Assembly: GCF_001006485.1 (NCBI RefSeq) | Contig: NZ_JUET01000058.1 | Coordinates: forward strand, 62,001-126,000 | DNA length: 64,000 nucleotides | Source of the DNA: Tannerella forsythia | GTDB lineage: Bacteria; Bacteroidota; Bacteroidia; Bacteroidales; Tannerellaceae | Reading direction: 5' to 3' | Shown here: positions 46,404 to 56,629 of the stretch, piece after piece | Position numbering within the stretch: the stretch's first letter is position 1 | How the letters are laid out: each line of letters starts with the position of its first letter | Notes under the pieces: model-generated | Database searches by the model: none | The model's input: the letters and a program-made list of their open reading frames with translations, nothing else | Told to the model about the DNA's origin: nothing | Made by a program: the position numbers and the translations under genes

Positions 46404-46713
46404 CTATAATTTAATGTTCTTTTTTTTTGAAGTCCGGCTCATCATTCTTACTTATGATTCCCGACCTTTTTGGAGATCGTTGTCACCGTATCTGCTGAAT
46501 CGACTTCATCAGATAAGACACAAAACGCATACCATCGTATGCTTTGTGTCAAAATGGCGTATTCTGCGCTAAATAAGTAATAGATATATGACAAAATGGC
46601 GCTTTGATTGGCTGCCCGTAACGCGTGTCAACATACTTGCATCCGCATCGCAGAGCGACCTCTTGCCATTCTTTCAAGGGAAAGAATATCAAGGGGGCCA
46701 GACACGAAGAAAT
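46404..46713 (-). promoter_or_regulatory. Gene-free region upstream of hsp20 with hairpin and paired decamers
   Basis: About 310 bases without a credible gene. A 14-bp stem with a 2-base bulge lies at 46517-46550 (GACACAAA..GCATAC / GTATGC..TTTGTGTC). The decamer CAAAATGGCG occurs at 46550-46559 and 46592-46601, exactly 42 bases apart, and each is preceded by TG plus one base. No TAnnTTTG box was found, so hsp20 may use another type of promoter or an activator. Confidence 0.5.
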
Positions 46714-46750
46714 AAAAAAAAGAGTTGTCTCAGTATGAGACAACTCTTTT
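46714..46750 (-). terminator. Terminator of the Cys/Lys-rich peptide gene
   Basis: AGAGTTGTCTCA and TGAGACAACTCT form a perfect 12-bp stem with a 3-base loop, flanked by A/T pairs. Seven T follow on the reverse strand. Confidence 0.9.
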
Positions 46751-46767
46751 GATCTATGAGAAGATCA

Positions 46768-46974
46768 TCACTTTGCTTCTTTTTTCTTGGAGCAGCATTC
46801 ATCTTTCTTCTTGTCGCAAGCTTTATCTTTCTTGCAGGCTTCCTTGCCTTCCTTCTTGCAGCACTTCTGCTCTGTCTTTGTGCACTCTTTCTTTTCTTTC
46901 GTGTCCTGTGCATTGACAGAAACACCCAATGCCATGGCAGCAACAATGGCTGCGCTCAAAATCATTTTCTTCAT
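46768..46974 (-). CDS. Small secreted Cys/Lys-rich protein
   Basis: A 68-aa precursor. Residues 1-22 are a clear signal peptide (MKKMILSAAIVAAMALGVSV, cleavage after NA). The mature 46 residues are nearly all Lys, Glu, Asp, Cys and Ala, with seven cysteines at 31, 38, 39, 47, 53, 60 and 61, including two CC pairs. This composition suggests metal binding or disulfide-based structure, but no motif decides between them. I do not recognise a named family. It has a strong terminator and a near-consensus TTTCTTTG box upstream, so it is a separate expressed unit diverging from sufS. Confidence 0.82.
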   Translation of the reverse strand: MKKMILSAAIVAAMALGVSVNAQDTKEKKECTKTEQKCCKKEGKEACKKDKACDKKKDECCSKKKEAK

Positions 46975-47123
46975 CGTTCTGTTATTTTAAAAGATTAATA
47001 CCGGGTGCAAAGAAAAAAGATTTTATGCTTCGTCCTACCTCAAGCGCTTAAAAATTAAATATCTTTATTTCATATACACACATTTTTCAAGGTTGGAGAG
47101 ATACTGCTTTCAGCAGGGAATGC

Positions 47124-47131
47124 TATCTTTG
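47124..47131 (+). promoter_or_regulatory. -7 box placed for a leaderless sufS mRNA
   Basis: TATCTTTG ends four bases before the sufS ATG (47136). If transcription starts at the usual distance, the message begins at or next to the start codon. Confidence 0.5.
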
Positions 47132-47135
47132 CGTC

Positions 47136-48338
47136 ATGTTAGAGACAGCATCCATCCGAAACGATTTTCCGATTCTGCAGCGCGAAGTATACGGCAAGCC
47201 GCTCGTCTATCTCGACAATGCGGCCACGACCCAAAAGCCTCGTTGTGTCGTTGATAGAATTACGGAAGAATATTATTCCGTGAATGCGAATATCCATCGC
47301 GGTGTTCATTTTCTCAGTCAGCAGGCTACCGAAGCGCATGAGGCGGCTCGCGAAACCGTACGGGCATTCTTGAATGCCCGTTCTTCGGCCGAAATTCTTT
47401 TTACGCGAGGTACAACCGAAGCAATTAACCTTGTTGCATCAAGCTTTTCACGTGCTTTTGTAAAGCCCGGTGACGAGGTGATCGTCTCCGTCATGGAGCA
47501 TCATGCCAATATTGTTCCCTGGCAATTAAACGGATTGAAAATAAAAGTGATACCGTTTAATGAGTGCGGTGAACTCGATCTGGAAGCATTTTCCCGGTTG
47601 TTTTCCGACAGGACGAAGCTCGTAGCTGTCACCCAGATGTCGAACGTACTCGGGGTGATCAACCCGGTGGAGGAGGTTGTGCGGATAGCCCATCAGCACG
47701 GGATACCTGTCCTTATAGACGGCGCGCAGGCGGTTGCCCATCAACCGATCGACGTGCAAGCGCTCGATGCGGATTTTTATGCTTTTTCCGGGCATAAAGT
47801 CTATGGGCCTACAGGCATCGGCATACTCTACGGAAAGGCGGAATGGTTAGACCGCCTGCCGCCTTATCAGGGAGGTGGGGAGATGATTCAAAATGTGACG
47901 TTCGAGCACACGACGTTCAATGAACTTCCGTATAAGTTTGAGGCCGGCACTCCGGATTACATCGGCAGCACGGCGCTGGCCGAGGCGTTGAGGTATATAC
48001 AGACCATCGGACTTACCGAGATCGCGGCGCATGAATATGAACTGCTTCGCTATGCGACGGAGCGGCTCGATGAAATAGAAGGCATGCGTATCTTCGGACG
48101 TACCGAACATAAGAACAGTGTTGTTTCTTTTCTGGTAGGCAACATACATCATTACGATATGGGTATGCTGCTCGACCGTCTTGGTATTGCCGTTCGTACG
48201 GGGCACCACTGTGCACAACCGCTTATGCACGCACTCGGCATCGAAGGGACCGTCAGGGCGTCGTTCGCACTCTATAATACAAAAGAGGAAGTGGATGTAC
48301 TCGTCGAAGGAATCCAACGCATCCGAAAAATGTTTTGA
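47136..48338 (+). CDS. sufS: Cysteine desulfurase SufS
   Basis: A 400-aa PLP enzyme that takes sulfur from cysteine for Fe-S assembly. Family motifs include YLDNAATTQKP near the N-terminus, TRGTTEAINLVA, MEHHANIVPW, the PLP lysine in FSGHKVYGPTGIG and the catalytic Cys359 in RTGHHCAQPLM, with the following alanine/leucine pattern of group II (SufS) enzymes. It stands 8 kb from sufBCD and 3 kb from sufE, each under separate control. The ATG is immediately downstream of a -7 box. Confidence 0.95.
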   Translation: MLETASIRNDFPILQREVYGKPLVYLDNAATTQKPRCVVDRITEEYYSVNANIHRGVHFLSQQATEAHEAARETVRAFLNARSSAEILFTRGTTEAINLVASSFSRAFVKPGDEVIVSVMEHHANIVPWQLNGLKIKVIPFNECGELDLEAFSRLFSDRTKLVAVTQMSNVLGVINPVEEVVRIAHQHGIPVLIDGAQAVAHQPIDVQALDADFYAFSGHKVYGPTGIGILYGKAEWLDRLPPYQGGGEMIQNVTFEHTTFNELPYKFEAGTPDYIGSTALAEALRYIQTIGLTEIAAHEYELLRYATERLDEIEGMRIFGRTEHKNSVVSFLVGNIHHYDMGMLLDRLGIAVRTGHHCAQPLMHALGIEGTVRASFALYNTKEEVDVLVEGIQRIRKMF

Positions 48339-48454
48339 GCCCCAGCAATAGTAAACGTTCTGTTTTATAAGAGGATTCAGGAAATGCATATAGGGAAAAT
48401 GATATAAAAAACAGAGAGGAAAAAGACGATAAACTTAAATAAATCTTATATGAT

Positions 48455-50152
48455 ATGAAACTTCAAGTGGCAAAGTCTGTTGTTGTGATTTTAGGTTTGT
48501 TCAGTATCCCGTTGTATGGGCAAGAGAGTTATTCTGTTCTGATACATAAAGCATATAATGTGATGTGGAAAGAAAAGGACATGGATGGTCATAAAAAAGC
48601 CCTTAGGATGTATGAAGATGCTTTTGAACTGTTTCCTGATAGCATCGATACATCTGAATTGAACGATGCATCAATTCTGGCTGCATGGTTGAATGATCAT
48701 GATAAGGCTTTCAAATACCTGAATGCTTTCGTTACCATGAAGACAGCTAAAAATGGATATCCCAGTTGGAAGTATGTAGTAGGGAATGATTCTGAAGTTG
48801 ATTATAAGAATTTACTTGATGATCCCCGATGGATCACGGTGAAAAATATAGCACTCAAAGATAAGGCCTTGTTTTATGACAAATTGAGAGGGGAAGAGGA
48901 AGAATTCTACGAAATGTGTAAGATTGATTTGGAGCGAATAACAGACCCGATGGTTTTATATGATAATATACGGAATTATCATCCGTATAAATTAAAACAG
49001 AAGCAAGATTATTCGCTTACATTTCAAATAAATGATTCTGCAAGAACCTCTTTTTTTATCCATTTGCCGCAGAATTATAATCCAGAGAAAAAATACCCTC
49101 TTTTATTTTTTCTTCATGGTGCCGTACGGGGAAATCGTTTGGCAGATTTTCAACTTGCATCATGGGTATTATTTGATTGGAACAGGTATTACACAAAATA
49201 CGCGGCCTTGAACGATGTTATTTTGGTTTTTCCTCGAGGTAGTAAGGAGTTTAACTGGATGGTACCCGATGATGGTTTTTTTATGGTTCCGGCGATCTTG
49301 CATCAGATTAAAAAGGCAATTAATGTAGATGACAATAAAGTATTTATCTCGGGACACTCCAATGGGGCAACGGGTTCATTCTCGTACTTGATGAAGCACC
49401 CCTCTTCATTTGCCGGATGTTATGGATTCAACACCTATCCGAAAGTCTTTACTGGGGGGACTTTTATAGAGAATATAAAAAATCGCTCGTTTATAAATTT
49501 CTCGACAGACAAGGACTATTACTACCCTCCCTATGCGAATGATCAATTCACACAACTGATGAAGAGCATGAATCTTGATTATAAGGAATATCGATATGAC
49601 GGTTTTCCCCATTGGTTCCCCCAATTTGATGACTCGGAACCTGCGTATCGAATTTTATTCTCAGACTTGGTAAAACGGGAAAGAAATCCTTTTCCAAAGG
49701 AGATTTCTTGGGAGTTTGATGATGATTGTTATGGAACGATCGACTGGCTTTCCAATATAAAATTAGATACATTGGTGGAACGGAAGAGCTGGCATAAGGA
49801 GTTGAATTTCAAGATTGATAAATGGTTGAAGTATGACAAAAACGATAGCATAATTGTTTATAATGTAGATAGAAAAGCCTTTGACTTTCCTCGTAAATCA
49901 GGTAAGATCAAGGCTGAGTACGGTAATAACGTCTTTCGAATAGAAACTTCTTGTATAACTTCTTTCTCGGTAAATATCTCCCCTGAAATGGTGGATATGA
50001 AAAAGAAGGTACAGATTTATGTAAATGGAAAATTGCGTTTCAGCAAACAGGTTGGATATGATCGGGATTTTATGTTATGTAGTTTTAAAGCCAACCGGGA
50101 CAGAAGTCAAGTCTGGGTGAATCAGATAGATGTGTTCATAAACCGTCATTAG
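48455..50152 (+). CDS. Secreted alpha/beta-hydrolase (esterase-like)
   Basis: A 565-aa exported protein with signal MKLQVAKSVVVILGLFSIPLYG. Residues about 25-160 are helical and charged, possibly repeat-like. Residues about 190-420 form an esterase domain resembling PHB-depolymerase/LpqC types: PLLFFLHGAVRGN, nucleophile Ser302 in GHSNGAT and a likely His386 in GFPHWFPQ. Residues 440-565 are strand-rich and may bind substrate. The coding sequence is more AT-rich than the sufS and rnhB genes around it, suggesting transfer. The substrate cannot be read from the sequence. Confidence 0.78.
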   Translation: MKLQVAKSVVVILGLFSIPLYGQESYSVLIHKAYNVMWKEKDMDGHKKALRMYEDAFELFPDSIDTSELNDASILAAWLNDHDKAFKYLNAFVTMKTAKNGYPSWKYVVGNDSEVDYKNLLDDPRWITVKNIALKDKALFYDKLRGEEEEFYEMCKIDLERITDPMVLYDNIRNYHPYKLKQKQDYSLTFQINDSARTSFFIHLPQNYNPEKKYPLLFFLHGAVRGNRLADFQLASWVLFDWNRYYTKYAALNDVILVFPRGSKEFNWMVPDDGFFMVPAILHQIKKAINVDDNKVFISGHSNGATGSFSYLMKHPSSFAGCYGFNTYPKVFTGGTFIENIKNRSFINFSTDKDYYYPPYANDQFTQLMKSMNLDYKEYRYDGFPHWFPQFDDSEPAYRILFSDLVKRERNPFPKEISWEFDDDCYGTIDWLSNIKLDTLVERKSWHKELNFKIDKWLKYDKNDSIIVYNVDRKAFDFPRKSGKIKAEYGNNVFRIETSCITSFSVNISPEMVDMKKKVQIYVNGKLRFSKQVGYDRDFMLCSFKANRDRSQVWVNQIDVFINRH

Positions 50153-50184
50153 TTTATCTGAATGAATTTGTAAGAATAGAAGTG

Positions 50185-50340
50185 ATGAAAATTGCTGAAT
50201 TAAAACAAGTTGATAATATGTTGTTGGATTGGTCATATTATTATCTCTTGCCAATAGAACAAGATTGTTTTTGGATGGATATACGGATATTCAATCGAAA
50301 CCGTTTAAAACATGATTTGCTGTTAAATCTATTTATATAA
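50185..50340 (+). CDS. Possible small protein (51 aa)
   Basis: ATG to TAA, 51 residues, AT-rich, starting [20 protein letters not shown]. It follows the secreted hydrolase by 32 bases. It resembles no family I know and could be a real small gene or a decayed fragment. The codon pattern is plausible but short. Confidence 0.35.
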   Translation: MKIAELKQVDNMLLDWSYYYLLPIEQDCFWMDIRIFNRNRLKHDLLLNLFI

Positions 50341-50347
50341 GGATGTT

Positions 50348-50521
50348 ATGATACTGACAACAACCCCTTCTGTCGGAGGACAAACAATTACCCCGTATCG
50401 GGGCATTGTGAGCGATGAAGCGATTATCGGTGCCCATATTTTCCGCGATTTCTCTGCCTGCATTACCGACCTTGTCGGAGGGCGGTCGAATGCGTACGAA
50501 AAGGTTTTAAGAAAAGCGTAA
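50348..50521 (+). pseudogene. Truncated YbjQ/UPF0145 protein (57 aa)
   Basis: The reading frame matches the N-terminal half of the YbjQ (UPF0145) family: [28 protein letters not shown] and [15 protein letters not shown]. Complete members have about 105 residues and continue after this last motif. Here a TAA follows directly and rnhB starts one base later, so the C-terminal half is missing, probably by deletion. YbjQ proteins form pentameric rings of unknown function; a half-protein is unlikely to fold that way. Confidence 0.7.
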
Positions 50522-50522
50522 G

Positions 50523-51125
50523 ATGCTTCAACCATACCTCAAAGAAGGACGCCTTGAGGCCGGATGCGACGAGGCTGGCCGAGGGTGTCTGGCCGGGGCT
50601 GTCTATGCGGCTGCCGTGATCCTGCCGCCTGATTTCCGCAATGAGCTGTTGAACGACAGCAAGCAACTGACGGAAAAGAAGCGTTATGCCTTGCGACCGA
50701 TCATTGAGGAAGCGGCGACGGCTTGGGCGATCGGTATCGTAACACCCGAGGAGATCGACCGGATGAATATTCTGCGTGCTTCGATTTTAGCGATGCATCG
50801 CGCCATCGACGGGCTGAAAGTAAAGCCGGAATACCTGCTGATCGACGGAAATCGTTTTCATCCGTACCCCGGCATTCCGTATGAAACGGTTGTCAAAGGC
50901 GATGGAAAGATGATGAGCATCGCCGCGGCTTCGATCTTGGCTAAAACGTATCGCGACGACTATATGAACGCACTCGCCGGGAAATATCCGGCATATCATT
51001 GGGAGAAGAACAAAGGCTATCCCACCGAAGCGCATCGTGAAGCCATCCGTTGCGCAGGAACGACACCTTACCATCGCAAGAGCTTTATGCTCCTGCCGCC
51101 TGCACAGCTCCGTCTGGAATTGTAA
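50523..51125 (+). CDS. rnhB: Ribonuclease HII
   Basis: A 200-aa enzyme that cuts RNA in RNA-DNA hybrids and at single ribonucleotides in DNA. The metal-binding DEAGRG motif is at residues 16-21, with [20 protein letters not shown] and [21 protein letters not shown] following. Length is standard. The start lies one base after the truncated YbjQ frame, suggesting the deletion placed rnhB directly behind it. It converges with sufE with a two-base gap. Confidence 0.95.
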   Translation: MLQPYLKEGRLEAGCDEAGRGCLAGAVYAAAVILPPDFRNELLNDSKQLTEKKRYALRPIIEEAATAWAIGIVTPEEIDRMNILRASILAMHRAIDGLKVKPEYLLIDGNRFHPYPGIPYETVVKGDGKMMSIAAASILAKTYRDDYMNALAGKYPAYHWEKNKGYPTEAHREAIRCAGTTPYHRKSFMLLPPAQLRLEL

Positions 51126-51127
51126 AA

Positions 51128-51565
51128 TCAGGCCTGATTCGCTTGAGCACTGAATGCCAAAGCGTACATTTTCATTTGTTTCAGCATCGCGACGAGGCCG
51201 TTGGAGCGGGTAGGGGAGAGATGTTCCTTCAGTCCGATGCGCTCGATAAAGTACAGATCGGCATCGAGGATTTCCTGCGGCGTGTGATGAGACAGTACCC
51301 GTATGAGTAACGAGACAATACCCTTCACAATCACCGCGTCGCTCTCACCCTGAAAGATCACTTGGCCATCGGTGTAATCGGCCTGCAACCATACGCGACT
51401 TTGGCATCCTTCAATCAGGTTGCTACTTGTTTTGTATCGACCGTCAAGCGTTGGCAGCGCATTGCCCATGTCGATCAGTAAGGCGTACTTATCCATCCAG
51501 TCGTCGAACACGGAAAATTCTTCGATCACTTCGTCCTGTATCTCATTGATCGTCATCTCAGTCAA
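51128..51565 (-). CDS. sufE: SufE family sulfur-transfer protein
   Basis: A 145-aa partner that accepts persulfide sulfur from SufS and stimulates it. The active-site Cys54 lies in LIEGCQSRVWLQ, and the family segments YALLIDMGNALP and HTPQEILDADLYFIERIGL are present. ATG 51556 is a second possible start. It is the last gene of a minus-strand run with the M28 gene three bases upstream, away from sufBCD and sufS. Confidence 0.92.
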   Translation of the reverse strand: MTEMTINEIQDEVIEEFSVFDDWMDKYALLIDMGNALPTLDGRYKTSSNLIEGCQSRVWLQADYTDGQVIFQGESDAVIVKGIVSLLIRVLSHHTPQEILDADLYFIERIGLKEHLSPTRSNGLVAMLKQMKMYALAFSAQANQA

Positions 51566-51568
51566 TTC

Positions 51569-52570
51569 TTAATGATTATAAATCACATTCAAGATCGTCT
51601 CGCCGACGGCCTTTAATGTTTCACGGTCGATGTTCTCCATCGTATCATTCTGCGTATGCCAGTAAGGACCGAAGCCCGATTGGGTATCCGGATCGTAATT
51701 GATGATGTCCAGACAGGGAGTGCGAAGTCCTTGTATTACATATTGATGGTCGTCGACGATCGCTCCGCCCTGCGCGTTGATGAAATATTTTCCGTAGCCC
51801 AGCTCGCGTGCGGCAGTCCAGACTTTTTCCACATATCTTGCGGCATATTGTACGGAAGTGCTTTCCTTATAAAAGGTAGCGCCGCGCGAGCCGACCATGT
51901 CGAGCAGAATGCCGAATTCGGCCTTGTAGTTCGGTACATGCGGGTTCTTAGCCCAAAACTGTGATCCGAGACACCACGTGTCGGGCTTGTATTCGTCAAC
52001 AAATTCCGGTGTACCGTAGTCTTCCGCATCAAAAAACACGATATCGATTCCGATAGCAGGCGCCTTTGCCTGAATCTGACGAGCGATTTCGAGCAGAACG
52101 CCAACGCCGCTACCCCCATCGTCAGCGCCGTCTATCGGTTTACGGTGATTAGCTTCGTCGGTGTCGTGATCGGCATAAGGACGGGAATCCCAATGGGCGA
52201 AAAGGAGTACGCGACGTGACTTTTCGGGCTGGAATGCTCCGACGATGTTTTGGGCCTTTAGTTTCTCGCCGTTGTATGCCGTTAGTACGGCTTCCTGCAC
52301 ATAAACTTTCGCTCCGTGACGATCCAGCTCTCCCGCCAGATAATCGGCGCATCGTTGGTGTGCTTCCGTGTTCGGCACACGCGGACCGAATGCTACTTGT
52401 CGTTCGATATAGGCATAGGCACTGTCTGCATTGAACGTCGGCGCTTCTATACGCTTATCCGTGTCGGCTGGATCCGTAGTTTCCTCTTTCGTCGTATTTT
52501 TCTGACCGCAACATGACAGCATCAGACTGCCAAATAATACTCCTGCATATTTATTGATCATTCTATCCAT
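51569..52570 (-). CDS. M28-family lipoprotein, probable glutaminyl-peptide cyclotransferase
   Basis: A 333-aa zinc-dependent protein with lipobox LMLSC near residue 19. The M28 fold motifs are FAHWDSRPYAD, the metal ligand region DGADDGGSGVGV, FFDAEDYGTPE and a late DDHQYVI. This combination resembles type II glutaminyl cyclases, which form N-terminal pyroglutamate on exported proteins and are known from T. forsythia and P. gingivalis. In Bacteroidales many exported proteins have Gln after the signal peptide, as TfsB here may. An aminopeptidase function is the alternative. It sits between the C26-M19 gene and sufE. Confidence 0.8.
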   Translation of the reverse strand: MDRMINKYAGVLFGSLMLSCCGQKNTTKEETTDPADTDKRIEAPTFNADSAYAYIERQVAFGPRVPNTEAHQRCADYLAGELDRHGAKVYVQEAVLTAYNGEKLKAQNIVGAFQPEKSRRVLLFAHWDSRPYADHDTDEANHRKPIDGADDGGSGVGVLLEIARQIQAKAPAIGIDIVFFDAEDYGTPEFVDEYKPDTWCLGSQFWAKNPHVPNYKAEFGILLDMVGSRGATFYKESTSVQYAARYVEKVWTAARELGYGKYFINAQGGAIVDDHQYVIQGLRTPCLDIINYDPDTQSGFGPYWHTQNDTMENIDRETLKAVGETILNVIYNH

Positions 52571-52582
52571 GATGATGGTCGA

Positions 52583-54364
52583 TTATTTTATCCCGTTTTG
52601 TACTTCACTCATAACTCTCATCAGGTTACCTCCCCATATTTTGGCAATGCTTTCGTCGTCCAATCCCTCGGCAATCAGACGCATTGTGATTTGCATCAGT
52701 TCGTTGGCGGCACGACAGCCTGTCAGCTCGCCGTCGCCATCGAAGTCGGACCCGATGCCTGCGTAATCGATCCCGACCAGATCAATCACATGCAGGATAT
52801 GCCTGATAGCATCGCTCAACGAGGCTTTATCCGGTGATTCGTTGATAAATCCTTTATAGAGGCAGATTTGCATCACGCCTCCTTGTTGTGCTAAAGCTTT
52901 GATCTGATCATCGTCGAGGTTACGGCGATGATTGCATAAAGCGCGGCATGACGAATGTGAGGCGATGATCGGGCGGGTGCTGTACTCCAGAACATCGTAA
53001 AAAGTACGATCGGCAGCATGCGACACATCGATCATCATGCCGAGGCGATTCATCTCGGCCACGACCTCCTTCCCGAACGGACTGAGACCACCCCATTCCG
53101 CTTGTCCTGCGGCGGAGTCGCAGAGGTCGTTGTCGCCGTTATGACAGAGTGTAATATACGATACGCCCATCTGTCGGAAACGATGCAGGTTCGTCAGGTC
53201 TTTGCCGAGCGCATAGCCGTTTTCAATCCCTAAAAGAATGGCTTTCTTGCCTTCGTCTTTTAGCCGTCGCAGCTCATCCGGACTCTGTGCAATGCCCATC
53301 TGATGCGGGTAACGTTTGGCCTGTTCGATAACTTGTGTAAGCCGGTCCGTCGCATAATCCGTCGCCTTCTGTAAGGCTGCTGCGTTCCGGTCACCCTGCG
53401 GAATATAGGCCACCATAAAAGCGGCATCAAGACGTCCTTCACGCATCAACGGAAGATTGACTTTGCCTCCTTCTTTGCGCCCGAGGTCGAATGTTTGAAA
53501 AATCATCGGCGTATCCGTGTGCGAATCGATCGTGATCATCTTGCGATGCAACGTTTTGGCCTGGGCATATACCTCTGCCTGATGCACATGATAACGGAAG
53601 AGATTCAGCATCGTCTCATTTCCCGATACAGCCATAGGCTCCGGGTGCCACTGCACACTGAAGATCGGGTATTCGGGATGCTCCATCGCCTCATTCACTC
53701 CGTCCGGCGCCGTAGCCGTAGCTACAAACTCGGGTGCCGGATCCTTAACGGCCTGATGGTGGATGGAATTGACAGCGATTGAAGAGGATAACCGATGAGA
53801 TGATGCCTCGCTGAAATGTAATGCTGCTTGCAGCTTGGAAAGAAACGGAGCTAACGTGACCGTATGTGTGGCGACGTCACGCGCCTCTTCCTGACTGTGT
53901 GGCAACGCCTCTTTCGAGAGTTGAGCATGAATATCCTGATAAAGCGTACCTCCGAAGGCGACATTGATCAACTGATGTCCCCGGCAAATTCCGAAAACAG
54001 GTACTTGATGATCGAAAGCAAGCTTCAGCAACAGAAAATCGTATTCGTCACGGCAAGCGTCCGTATCGCCGAGCTCGGGAATCGGTGCTTCTCCCAGATA
54101 TTCGGGATTTATGTCGCCCCCTCCCGAAAAAATCAGTCCGTCGAGCTCCTCTACGATCGAACTAAGCGTATGAATATCGGTGATGACCGGGATCAAAATG
54201 GGAGCGCCGCCGGCCATTACGACGGATTGGAAGTAAGGTTCTGCAATACACGAAGTACCCTCTTTCCGGTTGGCCGAGATTCCGATTTTCGGCAGACGGT
54301 GCAAAGGAACGGCCGATGCCGCACACGCTACCTTCTTATATAATGTATCGAGCAAGACAGACAT
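52583..54364 (-). CDS. Fusion of C26 glutamine amidotransferase-like and M19 dipeptidase domains
   Basis: A 593-aa two-domain protein. Residues about 20-255 are a class I glutamine amidotransferase-type peptidase C26 (gamma-glutamyl hydrolase/PuuD-like): GLIFSGGGDINPEYLG, nucleophile Cys in FGICRGHQLIN, and HxE in VQWHPEP. Residues about 270-590 are a membrane-dipeptidase (M19) domain with zinc ligands in DSHTDTP, IENGYALG, DVSHAADRTF, SHSSCRALCNHRRNL and GSDFDG. Together they could open gamma-glutamyl bonds and then split the dipeptide released, for example in glutathione-like peptide recycling. That coupling is inference. No convincing signal peptide is seen. Confidence 0.88.
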   Translation of the reverse strand: MSVLLDTLYKKVACAASAVPLHRLPKIGISANRKEGTSCIAEPYFQSVVMAGGAPILIPVITDIHTLSSIVEELDGLIFSGGGDINPEYLGEAPIPELGDTDACRDEYDFLLLKLAFDHQVPVFGICRGHQLINVAFGGTLYQDIHAQLSKEALPHSQEEARDVATHTVTLAPFLSKLQAALHFSEASSHRLSSSIAVNSIHHQAVKDPAPEFVATATAPDGVNEAMEHPEYPIFSVQWHPEPMAVSGNETMLNLFRYHVHQAEVYAQAKTLHRKMITIDSHTDTPMIFQTFDLGRKEGGKVNLPLMREGRLDAAFMVAYIPQGDRNAAALQKATDYATDRLTQVIEQAKRYPHQMGIAQSPDELRRLKDEGKKAILLGIENGYALGKDLTNLHRFRQMGVSYITLCHNGDNDLCDSAAGQAEWGGLSPFGKEVVAEMNRLGMMIDVSHAADRTFYDVLEYSTRPIIASHSSCRALCNHRRNLDDDQIKALAQQGGVMQICLYKGFINESPDKASLSDAIRHILHVIDLVGIDYAGIGSDFDGDGELTGCRAANELMQITMRLIAEGLDDESIAKIWGGNLMRVMSEVQNGIK

Positions 54365-54388
54365 AAACGATATGTTACGGAAACCGGA

Positions 54389-54424
54389 TAAAAGAGGGCA
54401 AATCCGTGAAAAGAATTGCCCCCG
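54389..54424 (-). terminator. Possible gyrB terminator
   Basis: On the reverse strand GGGCAA and TTGCCC form a 6-bp stem with a 14-base loop, followed by TCTTTTAT. It is weak but correctly placed 18-50 bases after the gyrB stop. Confidence 0.45.
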
Positions 54425-54441
54425 TATGTTTTAATTTTTAA

Positions 54442-56415
<1,974 letters not shown>

Positions 56416-56441
56416 TTAATAAATCTAATGTAAAAGGCTAA

Positions 56442-56449
56442 CAAATGTA
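56442..56449 (-). promoter_or_regulatory. Probable -7 box of gyrB
   Basis: The reverse strand reads TACATTTG, a TAnnTTTG match ending 41 bases before the ATG. No TTG at the consensus spacing was seen. Confidence 0.45.
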
Positions 56450-56629
56450 GTTGTTTTTTTCAAGACAGGAGGGCGTGTATGTGGTAAAAAGTATTAAAAA
56501 ACGCCGGAAGGGCAATGAAATGCGGTTCTTCCCGAAAAGGCAGTCTGTAGAGAAATCGAACCCCTCTTTTGAGAATGAGAATCTCGTTTTCAAAAAAGAA
56601 TCTACTTGAAAGAGTTTAGATGATCAAAC

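Noticed and set aside
46549-46743. 64-codon reverse frame
   Set aside because: It begins inside the terminator stem of the Cys/Lys-rich gene and runs through the hsp20 upstream repeats; no protein character.
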